A DNA stretch of 64,000 bases, taken from assembly GCF_019925205.1 (NCBI RefSeq), contig NC_083560.1:38796270-38860269 (forward strand), written 5' to 3'. Shown in pieces: positions 1 through 11,826 of this stretch. The notes beneath the pieces were generated by a model. That model was not told the DNA's origin and did no database searches. It saw only the letters and a program-made list of their open reading frames with translations. How positions within the stretch are numbered: position 1 is the first letter of the stretch; each line of letters starts with the position of its first letter. Made by a program: the position numbers and the translations under genes. The stretch comes from Metopolophium dirhodum. Lineage: Eukaryota; Arthropoda; Insecta; Hemiptera; Aphididae.

Positions 1-2
1 TG

Positions 3-200
3 CATCATGTGCCTGAACAGGAAGAAGCTGATCAAGGAACTCCAGACAGTATTGAGAAAGAAGTTGATAAATACAATGCAAATGTGGAAAACAAAATGGG
101 TGACTTGGACATAAAATCAATGTTAGCCGCAATCCACAATGCTAATTCTACTAACTGGGGATACACAAAACAAAGCTTAAGATTTATACAACTTATTTAA
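3..200 (+). CDS. 3' end of an unidentified coding gene (terminal exon, partial)
   Basis: The reading frame is open from the first bases of the window and stops with TAA at 198-200. There is no in-frame ATG (a GTG occurs at 9), so this is best read as the end of a coding exon that starts upstream. The visible tail is about 65 residues, acidic and polar in its first half (EQEEAD, IEKEVDKY), then mixed (MLAAIHNANSTNWGY). No domain, signal or membrane segment is recognisable. An AATAAA about 365 bp downstream fits a normal 3' UTR. I do not recognise the protein. The upstream sequence would be needed to identify it, and a chance open frame at the window edge cannot be excluded. Confidence 0.45.
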   Translation, partial: HHVPEQEEADQGTPDSIEKEVDKYNANVENKMGDLDIKSMLAAIHNANSTNWGYTKQSLRFIQLI

Positions 201-563
201 AAGTTAGTAATCAATTTTATATTTATAAGCTCCAGTGTCATAAATTAGAAGACTGTATTATTTATTATAATAGAAATTAATCCACTATTTTTTTTTTTTA
301 TAAATTTTAAAGATAAGGAGTACATTGTGAAGATACCTGTTCAATTGTTATTAAGTAGTTGTTTTAAGTTATATTGTTTATTTAAAGATGTATTTATTTA
401 TTTTATTTTATCAAGGAATATCCTAAATCACTGTCTTATGTTATTACATTTTTTTAAAAATGCATATTTTTTTTTATCTATTCTGGATATTTTTAAAACA
501 AATTTTATTGTTTCAAGTCATCATTAAAGTATTTTAAATTCTAATTGACAATTGGCATGTTAA

Positions 564-569
564 AATAAA
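564..569 (+). promoter_or_regulatory. Candidate poly(A) signal of the partial gene at the window start
   Basis: AATAAA lies in an AT-rich 3' UTR-like stretch, followed about 10 bp later by a T-rich element. It is the first downstream signal in good context after the stop at 200. Such hexamers are frequent in AT-rich DNA, so assignment is by position only. Confidence 0.35.
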
Positions 570-2480
570 GTTGTTCTTTTTACCCATCAGTTTTTGGGCT
601 TCAAATTTTTTTTTAAGTATTATGTGGTTGTAGGGCTTTGCAACAACAAATTATTTTTTTGCAGATATCAGTTTTTTATTTTAGCTCAGTATAAGTAAAA
701 TATTGTTAAAATTGTTTCAAGTTACTCAGATTTGACTGTACCTACCATCTCTGCTCAAAATGCTTTTGAAATTTTTTGATGATAAATACAATGATAAGTA
801 TAAATAATAGGTACCTGCATTAAATAGGTACCCAGTCAAAATAAATTAAAAATTATAGATTTTCTGACAGTTAAAAGTGTACCTATCTTAGGTATAAATC
901 TTTGAAATGTCTTTGAATAAAAATCCAAAACAATTAAGTTTTTCTTTAATTACACAAATAAGAATATTATAGCAGCTTCAATAACGGCTTAATACGCGGC
1001 TCATTCTCCCCGGCCCCCTCCGTCCTTCCAGAGATAACATTACATATTAGTATGTTACGATTTAAACTGTTGGGCGGCAGTTTTACTGAATCGGCGACCG
1101 TCGTCCAAATTACCAAAATAATATTTCCATCGAAATAATTGTTTATAGGTAGGTATATTATAACTTAATAATAATTTTTCTTTTGATTTGCAGTATTTAA
1201 TGCTTTAAGTTTCTATATTTTGTGTTAAATTCCTTAGAATATGCTTATTGTCTGTTATTTAATCTCAACTTTCGAAGTCATGGTTATATTATGTAAAAAA
1301 AAAATTTCACAACTAAAATCTGTGGTGTAACCAGGATTCATTTTCAAAGGGGAGTTCTGAATTTCAAAAAAAAATATACCTTTACCTGAAAATAAGTAGT
1401 GAAAACATATTACCTAAGATTTGTTAATCCAATAGTCGTTGAACAAATTAACTTTTTTTTTCAATATTAAAACTAAATCTTAGGCTAGTGTGTTGTATAT
1501 TTTACATGATATATTGGCTATGTTGCTGATTCATAAGATAATAATGTATGTTTTTACGAAAATATGGATTTTTAGGTTCTTGAAAAATTTAAATATGATT
1601 GCAATACGCCCTAAAAAGACCCTCAAATTATTATCCTAATAATTCTTAAATTAACAAAATTTGCAGAATACTTTTATTTACTCCAATTAGTTAAAAAAAA
1701 TTGTATACATACATGATACATGTTACAATAAGACACATGTATAATAGTATATGAATATGTTTACTTTAAACTTATTACATTTAAAATATTTACATTTACC
1801 ATCCATTAATTGCACATCATCTAATTGTCAATACATTTTCTTTGGTAGATTATTTAAATTCAGTCACATTTAAAACAAATTTCAATTTACAACATAACAC
1901 TACAATACTTATCATGATTCATACGTGTTGATAATATTGTTTGAATCTAGGTATATTTTAAAACATACATTTTTGCTTTATCAATAATAATAAAGAAACT
2001 AAGTCAATTTTAATATATACGTTCGGAATAATTCATTAATAAAAGGTTCATTATTTTGCATATTTGGTACTATCAGTAAAATATTTATTTGCATGAATGC
2101 ATTTAATTTCGGCTATTTTTAAATGTTGATCAATAGTATATTACAACTGTTTTATTTCTTTTATAGACATCAGTTTAAGATATTGTACATTTTTACTATT
2201 GTTATTGTCTTACCTTCTTTGTTATAAATTTCTTATTGTCATGATATAAACATAGTATTTCGTACTTAATTTAATTGATAGAATATTATCCTTGTGAAAT
2301 GTATCTATTCCGCATGACTAATATACATGATAATTCATTTTTCAACAGGTATTAACACTCTTTTCAGTTAAAACCAACAAAGATTGTTCATGGGGGCTTT
2401 TCCTGGTGATTTTTATTCCACAATTCACTGACTGTATATTATAATTCAGTGCATATACTGTAAAATTATGTATAGTTATC
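570..2480. other. AT-rich intergenic DNA without a recognised gene
   Basis: No reading frame with family resemblance was seen. A short GC-richer patch near 1000-1030 and a phrase at 1320-1360 resemble ends of decayed repeats, but no terminal repeats or target duplications could be assigned. Confidence 0.4.
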
Positions 2481-2489
2481 TCCAGTAGT

Positions 2490-2640
2490 CGGGACACTAC
2501 TGTTTTTTTTTGTGGCACGCTAACGTTTCTGCCCCCAAAAAGTAGCTCGCTATTGCTAAAGCTACTTTTTTTTAAACGTAGTATTTCTAACGCTATTGTT
2601 TAAATATAGCGCGCTACTTTTTCGCTACATTTTTTTTAAA
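2490..2640. repeat. hAT-like subterminal region with repeated TAGC/GCTA motifs
   Basis: The stretch is rich in GCTAC and TAGCG words, as in the subterminal repeats of many hAT elements. It lies just beyond the 3' end of the minus-strand hAT transposase remnant. No matching opposite terminus or target duplication was found. Confidence 0.35.
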
Positions 2641-2901
2641 CATTTTTTTGATTTATTCAGATATTTACTTGAGTACTTGGTCATTATTTTTTAATGCCTA
2701 CCACTATTTTATTGTAATTTCGGAAGGCAGGTTTATTTAATGTATCTCATGTATTTTTGTAACAAAACTCAAAACAATATTTTTTTAAATTAATAAAACA
2801 ATAAAGGAAAATAGAACCAGTCTTTTGGTACTTAATCAAGTCCTTGTATGAGATCAAAAAAAATATTTATATAATTATTAATTAAATAATCTTAATACCT
2901 A

Positions 2902-3635
2902 TCAAATTATACTATTATTATTATTATACTTTAATAACAATTGATGTTCAAAATTACCATCAGTCATTCTCGATCTTTTGTTTCTCAATACATCCTTTCT
3001 AAAACTGAATAGTCTTTCAACTAATGCTCTGGATTCCAGTCTGGAAGGTAGATCTGTATTGTAATGCAAGTAAATTTTTTTTATAATTGGAAAACCAGCC
3101 AAGCATTCTGATGATTTCAAACCCTCATTAAAAAATCTGTTGAATTCAGCAAATATAAGTGAAAATATAAATAGTATGATTATTTTTCTCTACTAATACA
3201 TGTCCTTTTTTTTAAGTATTACCTGTCTTCTTTGGGTGAAGCAACACTATTGATGTCTTCAAAACTGAAAAAACTTCTTTTTTTGCCTATAGTACTGTGA
3301 ACAATTTTAGTATTCTTTACTGGCAAAATATCTAGTGGTAAAAAAAGGTTAAATTCATCTTTTAATTTGTTTTTAATGCTATTTCTTTCATCCTCTTTCA
3401 GCCAAGCTAATTTAAATCTAAAATAATAAAATATAACATATTCTTATATAAGAAAAATTAATATGTTCAGCAGTAATTTATAAACATTTAATTATAATAA
3501 TATAAATTGAAATTGAAATAAAAATATAATAATAACCTTGGGTGAAATAAAGCTGCTTTAACCAAACTTTCATCATAAAAGAAACTCTCAAACCGTTTAT
3601 TAAATCCTTCTTTTAATGTCTTATTCAGCGGTTTC
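2902..3635 (-). pseudogene. hAT-family transposase C-terminal part, intron-containing, 5'-truncated
   Basis: Three minus-strand exon-like blocks join in frame with GT/AG borders: about 3635-3537, 3417-3223 and 3136-2902. The last block contains the hAT dimerisation signature: an ALVERLFSF core, then KDVLRNKRSRM and FEHQLLLKYN. The middle block ends in a hydrophilic linker (SFEDINSV). The catalytic Asp residues and the BED finger are absent, because recognisable coding stops near 3635, so this is a 5'-truncated relic. Preserved splice borders suggest the progenitor was an intron-bearing transposase. Flanking AT-rich DNA at 2500-2650 with repeated GCTAC/TAGCG motifs looks like its terminal region. 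Domestication cannot be excluded but nothing supports it. Confidence 0.65.
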
Positions 3636-4039
3636 AGCAGTTATTATTTATTAATATTTTAGTATACAATTGAACATTTTTTTTTTAAGGGGCTATTACA
3701 AGTTTTGGTGGATTTCCCCCGACCCCTAACCGCCCATGTAATTTCCAGTCACAGATGTCTATACTATAACTAGATAAGGCACTACCAGCTTTTTTACACC
3801 GAGTCACTGAGATAGATAAGAATATAATTTATCACACGTCCGCTATGTTTTCGGATGGCAAAACGATATTATTAATACATATGAAATACATACTAATTTA
3901 AACTTAATATTAAAGTGTCGTATTCTAAATATTTTTAAAATGTAGGTAGTATTCTAATTATTTGTTGAGACAAGTATTTGAACAATATTTTAAAACCAAC
4001 TGTTTACAACACTGACATTTGAAATAAATTCCCATTGTC

Positions 4040-4250
4040 ATGCACATTGCATACCGTTTTCGATGTTTCCATTGTGTACCGATTATATCATGTTATACGT
4101 CCGAACGAATGAGTTGACCGTCGCGTGATATCGCCGCTGCGTGTATTCGGCGACATTTGATTGACTTTCGCCATTCGGTGCGTCTCTCGTCGTCCGTTCG
4201 TCCTCTAAGCGATTTTTCGACATCCGATTCGAGTTTTCACATTACCGACG
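4040..4250 (+). promoter_or_regulatory. Probable promoter and 5' UTR of the cysteine proteinase gene
   Basis: About 200 bp directly upstream of the start codon is much richer in C, G and CpG (repeated TCGTCG and CGCCG words) than the AT-rich surroundings. That suits a broad promoter/5' UTR. No TATA box in a clear position is visible and the transcription start cannot be fixed from sequence. Confidence 0.4.
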
Positions 4251-7200
4251 ATGACCGCCGCCATCCAACTGATTTTCGGTTCGTTGCTGCTCAACTCGGC
4301 CACAGCGCTATGGCCGATCCGCGAGTACTACGCTTCCGGCGATCAAACACAACGTAATTATCGGAATCGCCTGATTATATTTTATTGTTTTAACGGTGGT
4401 GTTCTTACTGCCTAGGTCAGTGGCGTCATTATGATGGTGGCAGGGTGGGCATTTGCCACCCCCTTGTTATTAACGGACCGTAGTCGGGTCGGGTATGGGC
4501 TAGTTTAAGGCCTTCATATAGTAGCTAATAGGTTATAAAGGTATAGGGTATTTAGGTAGGTATCCTTCTACATATTATGTATTAATTATTTAGTCAATGT
4601 TATCTCTCAAAAAAATGGGTTACTTATGCTTATGATAGTAACCTTTGGTATTAACTAGTAAGTATAAAATTATGTAAAAATGTCTATTGGTATTGAGATA
4701 AAAATGCAATTGTAATGTAATGTAATGTAATGTAATTGTTAGGGGGCGATTTTTTTTCAGTTTTATTTTGGGTACCTATAGATACTCTGGACTTGTCGTT
4801 TTCACTTCGTTCCGTTTAATTACAACCATGATCTGCCAACGGTTAATGAACGCTCCCACTACAGCTATATAATACACCGTAACAATCGCAACTTTGATCT
4901 GTGTTTTATTTGTTACTTTATAGGTTTTTTACCAATTTCCCCAAAATATGTTGACCATCAACAACATATTATCATTTATTATATTAATTATAATAACATA
5001 ACTATTAACTATCTAGTTGGTAGGTAACTTGTTGGATATGTATAATGTTTAGTGCATAAGAGTAGGTATTGGGAAAAATTGTTAAATTAAAAAAGTTCTA
5101 AATGTATGACATTTGTTATTTTTATTAGGTATCAATAATTTAAAATTGTATTATTAATTATTTACAGCAGGTATTTTCATTTTTATCTCATTTTGGTTTT
5201 GTATTTTTACTTTTTCTTATTTATTTGAGCCAGTGGGGCTAGAAATAATTTGTTAGAAAATGAATCATGTTAATAATGTTAACATTTATTTTTAAGTATG
5301 ACCCAGTTAAAATTCAAGTAAAATATTCTATAAAACCATTGTGTTATATAATAATTCTCGACACTCTGATTAGAGTCTAATGAACAATAATAATTGTTAA
5401 ATAGTGTACACAGTTAATTAAACATCAAACAGTTCAGTTCTCGGTTCTTATTTGTTAGGTATTTTAATAATTATAATGATAATATTATTGTTCGATATGG
5501 GTTTCCTAAAATGTCAATATCCTGGATTTGTATGTTGGTAGGTCAAATATAAATGATAGCACTTGTTTTTAAATTAAGTAAATTATGGGGTAATTACATA
5601 CAGAGCTTAAAATACCTAATGACAAAAAGACTGCAGTTATGAATTATTTTAATATTTTTACCTACTATACCTATACTTAAATGTTTTTATATCTGATTTA
5701 ATTTCAAATAAGTTATTTTAATAGTTAGAATTAGTTGATGTTAATTGTTAGATCAATGTGTATTTGCCGTACAAGTAGTTTATAATATATATTAATTTAC
5801 ACTTATTTGTAACATAAATTGAATAGATTATTAATAAATAAATAAATAGGCAATAAGTACCTAGGTATTTTATTTAAAATCATCCAAGAATTTCTCAATA
5901 AAACACTTGTTCTTCAAATTTTGTTAATTTTTTGTTTATTCGTTTGAATATTTTAGCCGGTGTACCAAAATGGAGTTCAAGTTATTCTGTAGAAGGTGAC
6001 ATATTTATTCCATTTGCTGAAGTCCATGAACCATTTAGTGCTTGGTACGATTCAGACTCTAGTAACAGTCGCATTGACTATTATCATGGTAAATTTTTAA
6101 TTTTTTTTTAACAAAATAAATTTAAGTTTGATTTATATTTAATTATTAAATTGATTAGGAATGACAAAAACATATCAACTGTCCAATAAAGGCGCTTTTG
6201 GTTCATCTCTTAAAATTGTTCCTGTTACTACCGAAACAGAAACCAACACTCTAAAATGTTTGGAAGCGAATGGAACTGATGAATTTCACATTTCACCTCA
6301 ATCAACTCTTCCAGACTTAAGCAATTTTAGGGTTTGTGGCCTCAATAAGTTATATTTTGATATTAAAATTAATGTTTAAATGTATTCTTTATTTTTTAGT
6401 TAGTCAGCGAAAGTTTAGAAAATGGTATTGTAGTCGAAAAATGGGTTTATATTAAAAGAGTGGAAAAAACAGTTGGAAAATATATAATGTGGTTGTATAG
6501 AAAAGTAAGCTGAAATTAAATCTGAATGATGAAATATTTTGTTGATAGTAATTTGAACAAATTGTAGCGTTTATTCCTTTATTCTATCATTATATGTGTT
6601 AATGTACTCAGTACTTACTACTTATACAGTTATACATATTATTTATAGTATAATATTATAACGTATTAAAGTGATATTATTTGTTAGGATGATATTGCTT
6701 ATCCAATGAGGTTTCAAATGAATGGATTTAATTCAGTATTTCTATCACATTTTGACGACTACATTATCGTTTACAAACATTTTATACCAGTGAAGCCTGA
6801 TCCATGTATTTTCAACGTTGAAGGTATATCAATAATGACTAGTTAATTATTTACAATATCTTAATGATTTATTATTATATATTTGAACCTTTGCTTTTAG
6901 AATTAAAATGTGAATCTTTCCCTGGACTTGGCATAAACCATATTTATGATTTTAATCCTATGATGGAGTTCATAAATAACTATGGAGAATATATAGATTC
7001 CACATTTGAAGAATTTAAACGTAAACATAACAAAAATTACCCTAATGGTACAATTGAACACTTTGACCGAAAAAATAATTTCCGTCAAAACTTAAGGTGA
7101 CTATTTATTTTTTACTAGTTATTTTTAACAACTCATAAATTATCCAAAAAAATTTGAAGTATATATACAATAATATAGTTAGTAGTTACTGAATTTAATT

Positions 7201-9098
7201 TATGTATTTTTATTAGATATATTCGTTCAAAAAATCGGGCTAATGTTGGTTATACACTCGCTGTTAATAATTTGGCTGACTATTCCAGCACAGAACTTAA
7301 ATCAATGTTAGGTTATAGAAAATTAAGTGATGATGAATATAATGGTGGAGAACCTTTTCCTTACAATAAGACTGATTTTCAAAACTTACCTTCAGAAATT
7401 GATTGGAGGATTGCTGGTGCTGTAACAGCTGTTAAAGGTAAAGTTTTCATTAGCAATACATTTTTTAGGTGACTATTTGTAATTTATATAATTTTAATTC
7501 TTAGATCAATCAACTTGTGGTTCTTGTTGGAGTTTTGGTACTACTGGTACCATTGAAGGAGCATATTTCATGAAACATCGTGAACTTAAAAGTTTTTCTG
7601 AACAGGTATATATCATTACTTAAGATACAGTTTTTTATTGCTAAATAAAATGTTAACTACTAATCTACTAAGATTGATAAATAATTATTATAGTGTTTGA
7701 AAAAAACATATTTATATTTTTTTTTGCATGTGGTCTCTAGTTTATATAAATATATAAAATGATACAGGCAAGAAATAAAAGAAATAAAATAATTGAAAAC
7801 TATTTATATGAATTTTTATAATTTAAGATGATACAAATTTTACTGTTTTGGTTGTATTTTTTTATGAATATAATATATTATAAAATATTATATGCAATAG
7901 TACCATTTTTAATTTTTCAATAGTTGGTGAGAATATTAGATGATTATGTGTAAAAAAAAAGTAAAACCTCATTAAGAAATAATGTTAATTTTAATTTTCA
8001 GTTTTAATGTTACTTGTAAAAGTAACATTATATTTTCATTAATAGTATAACAGTATTTATTTTTTCGAAGACAAATTTCCTTATTAGTTAATTCCAATTG
8101 TAAATGTTTACATTTAATAACATAATATATATTTTATGCTTTATTTTTATAGGCTTTGGTAGATTGCAGTTGGGGTTTTGGCAATAATGGATGTGATGGC
8201 GGAGAAGATTTCCGTGCTTATTCTTGGATTGAGAAGCATGGTTTACCAACTGAAGAAGAGTACGGTCCATACCTTTCTCAGGTATAGAATATTTAAATTT
8301 GAATAATTCATTCAATTTTGTGTAAAAATGTTTGGATATTTATTAGTTACACAAGAAAAAAACATTTATTAATTTTCATATTATTGTTAAGTCTCTTGAC
8401 TTGGTTTCTTATTGTTGCACTGAACTAAATATTAATATTTTTATATTTACGTGCATTCATTTTTTTTTATTAAATTTATCTGTAACAAAATATGATTAAA
8501 ATAAGTATGCAATTAATATGTACTTATTTAAAACTAAATATTTATTCAAAAATCACAATAACCTTTAAATGTTGTAAGTCTTCATGATTTTATATAAGAC
8601 AATCATATTTTATTAATTCATTATCATATTTGTCTATATATTTGTATTATTCTAGGATGGTTTCTGTCATATAGCTAACATATCAAATGGGGATCTTACA
8701 AAAATTACTAGTTTTGTTAATGTGACAACTTATGATGAAGAAGCATTAAAAATTGCTTTAGTCAATAAAGGTCCTATTTCTATTGCCATTTATGCTTCGC
8801 TAAAAACATTTTCCTTTTACTCGAATGGTGTTTACTACGATAAATATTGCTGTAAGTATTTCTTATTAAACTGAAATATACTTATCTCTCTGTATGTTTG
8901 TTTTAATTTGTAGGTAATAGTCCATTGGAGTTGAATCATGCTGTGTTGTTGGTGGGCTATGGTACATTGGATGGCCATCCATACTGGCTGGTGAAAAACT
9001 CATGGTCAACTCACTGGGGTAATGGTGGTTACATCCTTATATCTCGTAAGGATAACAATTGCGGTGTTCTCACTAGTCCAACATATGTTAATTTGTAG
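4251..9098 (+). CDS. 26-29-p: 26-29 kDa-type / digestive cysteine proteinase 1-like papain-family protease, 11 exons
   Basis: This is a secreted C1A cysteine protease. Coding exons: 4251-4353, 5957-6088, 6159-6331, 6400-6504, 6688-6823, 6901-7096, 7217-7437, 7505-7605, 8153-8281, 8656-8851 and 8914-9098. All borders are GT/AG, phases agree, and the sum is 1677 nt, giving 558 residues. The N-terminus has a signal peptide (hydrophobic QLIFGSLLLNSATALW). Residues about 35-250 form the long N-terminal region typical of the insect 26-29 kDa proteinases (PFxAWYDSDSSNSRIDYYHG, then TYQLS). The I29-like propeptide follows, then the mature enzyme from about LPSEIDW. Catalytic residues are in place: Gln357, Cys363 (CGSCWSFG), His506 (LNHAVLLVGYG) and Asn526 (KNSWSTHWGN). 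Total length suits the family. The start codon is the ATG giving a complete signal peptide. A role in lysosomal, haemocyte or gut proteolysis is inferred from the family. No disabling mutation was seen. Confidence 0.93.
4354..5956 (+). other. Intron 1 of the cysteine proteinase gene, with transposon debris
   Basis: The 1.6-kb intron carries a CAGTGGCGTCA phrase near 4419, resembling a hAT-type terminus, next to a GC-richer patch to about 4500. The rest is AT-rich, with no coding sequence recognised. Confidence 0.5.
4711..4735 (+). repeat. (TGTAA)n microsatellite
   Basis: Five tandem copies of the pentamer TGTAA within intron 1. Confidence 0.8.
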
Positions 9099-9290
9099 AC
9101 TTATGTTTAAGATTTCAACATTCTATATTGTCATTTTTTGATTTAATAATAATTTAAAATTTTTAAGTCTGAGTGTAAAATATATTGATTTTACTTTTAT
9201 AATTTTTTTTGGTATTAATTAATTTTTTATCACGAATAGTAATATATTGTATAGTAATATTAAAATATTGTACTATTTGATCTATTTATA

Positions 9291-9296
9291 AATAAA
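9291..9296 (+). promoter_or_regulatory. Poly(A) signal of the cysteine proteinase gene
   Basis: AATAAA about 195 bp after the TAG stop at 9096-9098, at the end of an AT-rich 3' UTR. It lies 86 bp before the next transposon. Confidence 0.6.
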
Positions 9297-9381
9297 CAAC
9301 AGTTTTATACAGCATATATTTTAATGAGAATAACTTTGACCAAATCAACTATCAACTTATTAATTATACCTATTACCTTGT

Positions 9382-9985
9382 CAGTGTTGGGTAAATTACT
9401 TTTGAAAAGTAATAAAATTACGTTACTTGAGAATTAAATATTTTTACCAGACATAATTTTTATCACATTGAATTACTTTTTCATTCAAAAAGTAGGGCAT
9501 TATAAATAATGTACTTTTTTAAAATAATGAATTAGTCCAAAACATTAGTCCATAACAACTATTAAGTATTAGGTATACTATTATAAAAATTATATAGGAG
9601 TTTAGGTATAACATTAATGATTTAGATGCATTGTTAATTACTTAATGTTATACATGAACAAAATGTATAAGTATTAATTTCTGAGTTCTTTAATAATATT
9701 GGTTACGGGAATAGTAAATAAATTAAATTGATTTTCAATTTTTCTTGAATAACAGTATAGCTTCTAGACAGAACCTTCTAGTATTTGTCCCACATACATT
9801 CTACATTCATAACTTATTTTGATAAAAAGGGAAATAACATAATTCCATAAAAATTACTTTTAAAAAGTAATTTTGTTACAATTGTGTTAATTAAAATAAA
9901 ATATTATTAAAATACTACAGCGTTACTGCAAAAGTAATTTCGTTATAGTAATTTGTAATTAACGTTATGTTACTACCTTACACTG
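9382..9985. mobile_element. Non-autonomous hAT-like MITE, 604 bp
   Basis: The left end CAGTGTTGGGTAA and the right end read inward as CAGTGTAAGGTAG form imperfect terminal inverted repeats. The flanks TACCTTGT (9374-9381) and TACCTAGT (9986-9993) are an 8-bp target duplication with one mismatch, the hAT hallmark. The inside is AT-rich with repeated AAAAGTAAT/ATTACTTTT motifs pointing inward from both ends. There is no coding capacity. Confidence 0.78.
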
Positions 9986-10394
9986 TACCTAGTAAATAGA
10001 AAAGTATACAAATTACATTAATTCGCTGTTATAGTTGTAAATGAAATTATTATTATTATCATGAAAAAACATACAGTACAGATTTACATCTTACATGTGA
10101 ATTACATATAATTATTTTTACCAATTAACATGTTAAATACTGATATCAACTCGGTGTTGACATGAATAAACAGGCACCTATGGCCAGTGTCGACATATTT
10201 TTGACATACAGTTATCTGTTTTGTAGCAGAACACATTTGAAATTTGTCTCGGTCGTTCATAACAGTATGACTATTATAACTCGTCCAGTTCATCTTGGCC
10301 ATCGGCAACCATTATATTTTCTCAAAATCAGGGGTCCAAAAACTATATCATATTGAAAAAGGGTATTGCACATTGTATAATATTATGATCTAAT

Positions 10395-11818
10395 CAGGGC
10401 TTGCATTTGAAAAAAAAATATTGTTTTACGTTATTTACAATCAAAACGTTATACAAATTTTGAGTTTATCGTTATTCAAAATTTAAACGTTATTCAACTT
10501 TTGTGTTTATCGTTATTCAGAATTAAAACGTTATACAATTTTTGCGTTTAACGTTATTCATAATTAAAACGTTATACAATTTTTGCGTTTATCGTTATTT
10601 AATATATTTAAAAGTATTTAGATACCTGTTTTAAAAGTACACAGGCCGCAATTTAAAAGTATATGCCTATGACCTTTTTTGGGGACATAATTTCCCTATT
10701 CTGAGTTTTAAGTAGGTATTGTGTAATTTTATTTATTTAATTAAATGGGTTAGATAACCCAATTACATATTATTTACAAAATATAGAGTACAGTGATACA
10801 GATTAAATTACAATATACATAGTTCGTAAAGAAATGGAAACAAAATAAATGATAAAACAGTATGATGATAATTAATCTTAAGTTATAAGTGATAATGTAT
10901 TATTGAATTTAATAAATTGGCTAGGCTCTAAGGACATTATTATAAAAAAATAAATATAAAAAAAAAAAAATCATGATCATTATTTTGAAATTTTGAACGT
11001 ATTATTAGGTTTTTAAATGTTAAAATTATTTAGTAAGTTTTACAATATTGTGCTTGAGAATATCATTTAAGCAGGAATCTATGTTTCAAACATATTTTAC
11101 TCTGATTGTTTTGACATACTTTGTCAACATTTATTTTATACCTTCCTACAATTGACAAAATAATCAGAATCTATAATTTATGTTGTTAAAAGTTAAATAA
11201 TATTTATTGGCAATATAAAAGTGTGTACATAGCTAATATACTATAGAGTGTAGACAACATAGTATAATTTATACTATCTAAATTATACTTATTACCATAT
11301 TACCATTATTAAATAGAACATTCACAAACAACAAAATAAATACCAATGATCACCGAACACAATAGTTGAATAACTTGAATGGTATAAATTCCGACCGTAG
11401 TACAGATAGTACAGTACAATATTATCAGAGTATCACTATTATTAGCTATTGGTAATTAAATTATTCTATTAATACCTTCTTATTAAATTTTAAAATAAAT
11501 CTAATACGGGATCTCCCGTATAGGCCGGATACGGGATAAAATTAATTCTTGGCTCGAATAAATAATTGAATAATACTAAGTATTATTAAATAATTGGAAA
11601 TTAATTATTTTGTTTAATGGAATACAATATATACCGTTTTGCGTTATGTTTTGTTTAATGATATATCATATATTTTGTTAAACGTTACGTTTTGTTTTGT
11701 GTTATTTATTTATTTATGTTTATCGTTTTTCGTTATAATTACGTTTACAAATTTCAATCGTTTTTTTATCAAACATAACGTTATAATCATAACGTTATTA
11801 TAACGTTTGCAAGCCCTG
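10395..11818. mobile_element. Non-autonomous hAT-like element, 1,424 bp, perfect 8-bp target duplication
   Basis: The ends are CAGGGCTTGCA...TGCAAGCCCTG, flanked on both sides by the identical octamer GATCTAAT (10387-10394 and 11819-11826). Both subterminal regions carry many copies of ACGTTAT/ATAACG words in opposite orientation, likely transposase-binding repeats. No transposase frame is present, and the core (about 10700-11600) is AT-rich filler. The perfect duplication shows this is one intact insertion. An autonomous partner is not in the window. Confidence 0.85.
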
Positions 11819-11826
11819 GATCTAAT

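Noticed and set aside
10102..10356. Overlapping 64-68 codon frames on both strands after the proteinase gene
   Set aside because: No homology-like features, no splice or poly(A) context, and they overlap each other on opposite strands.
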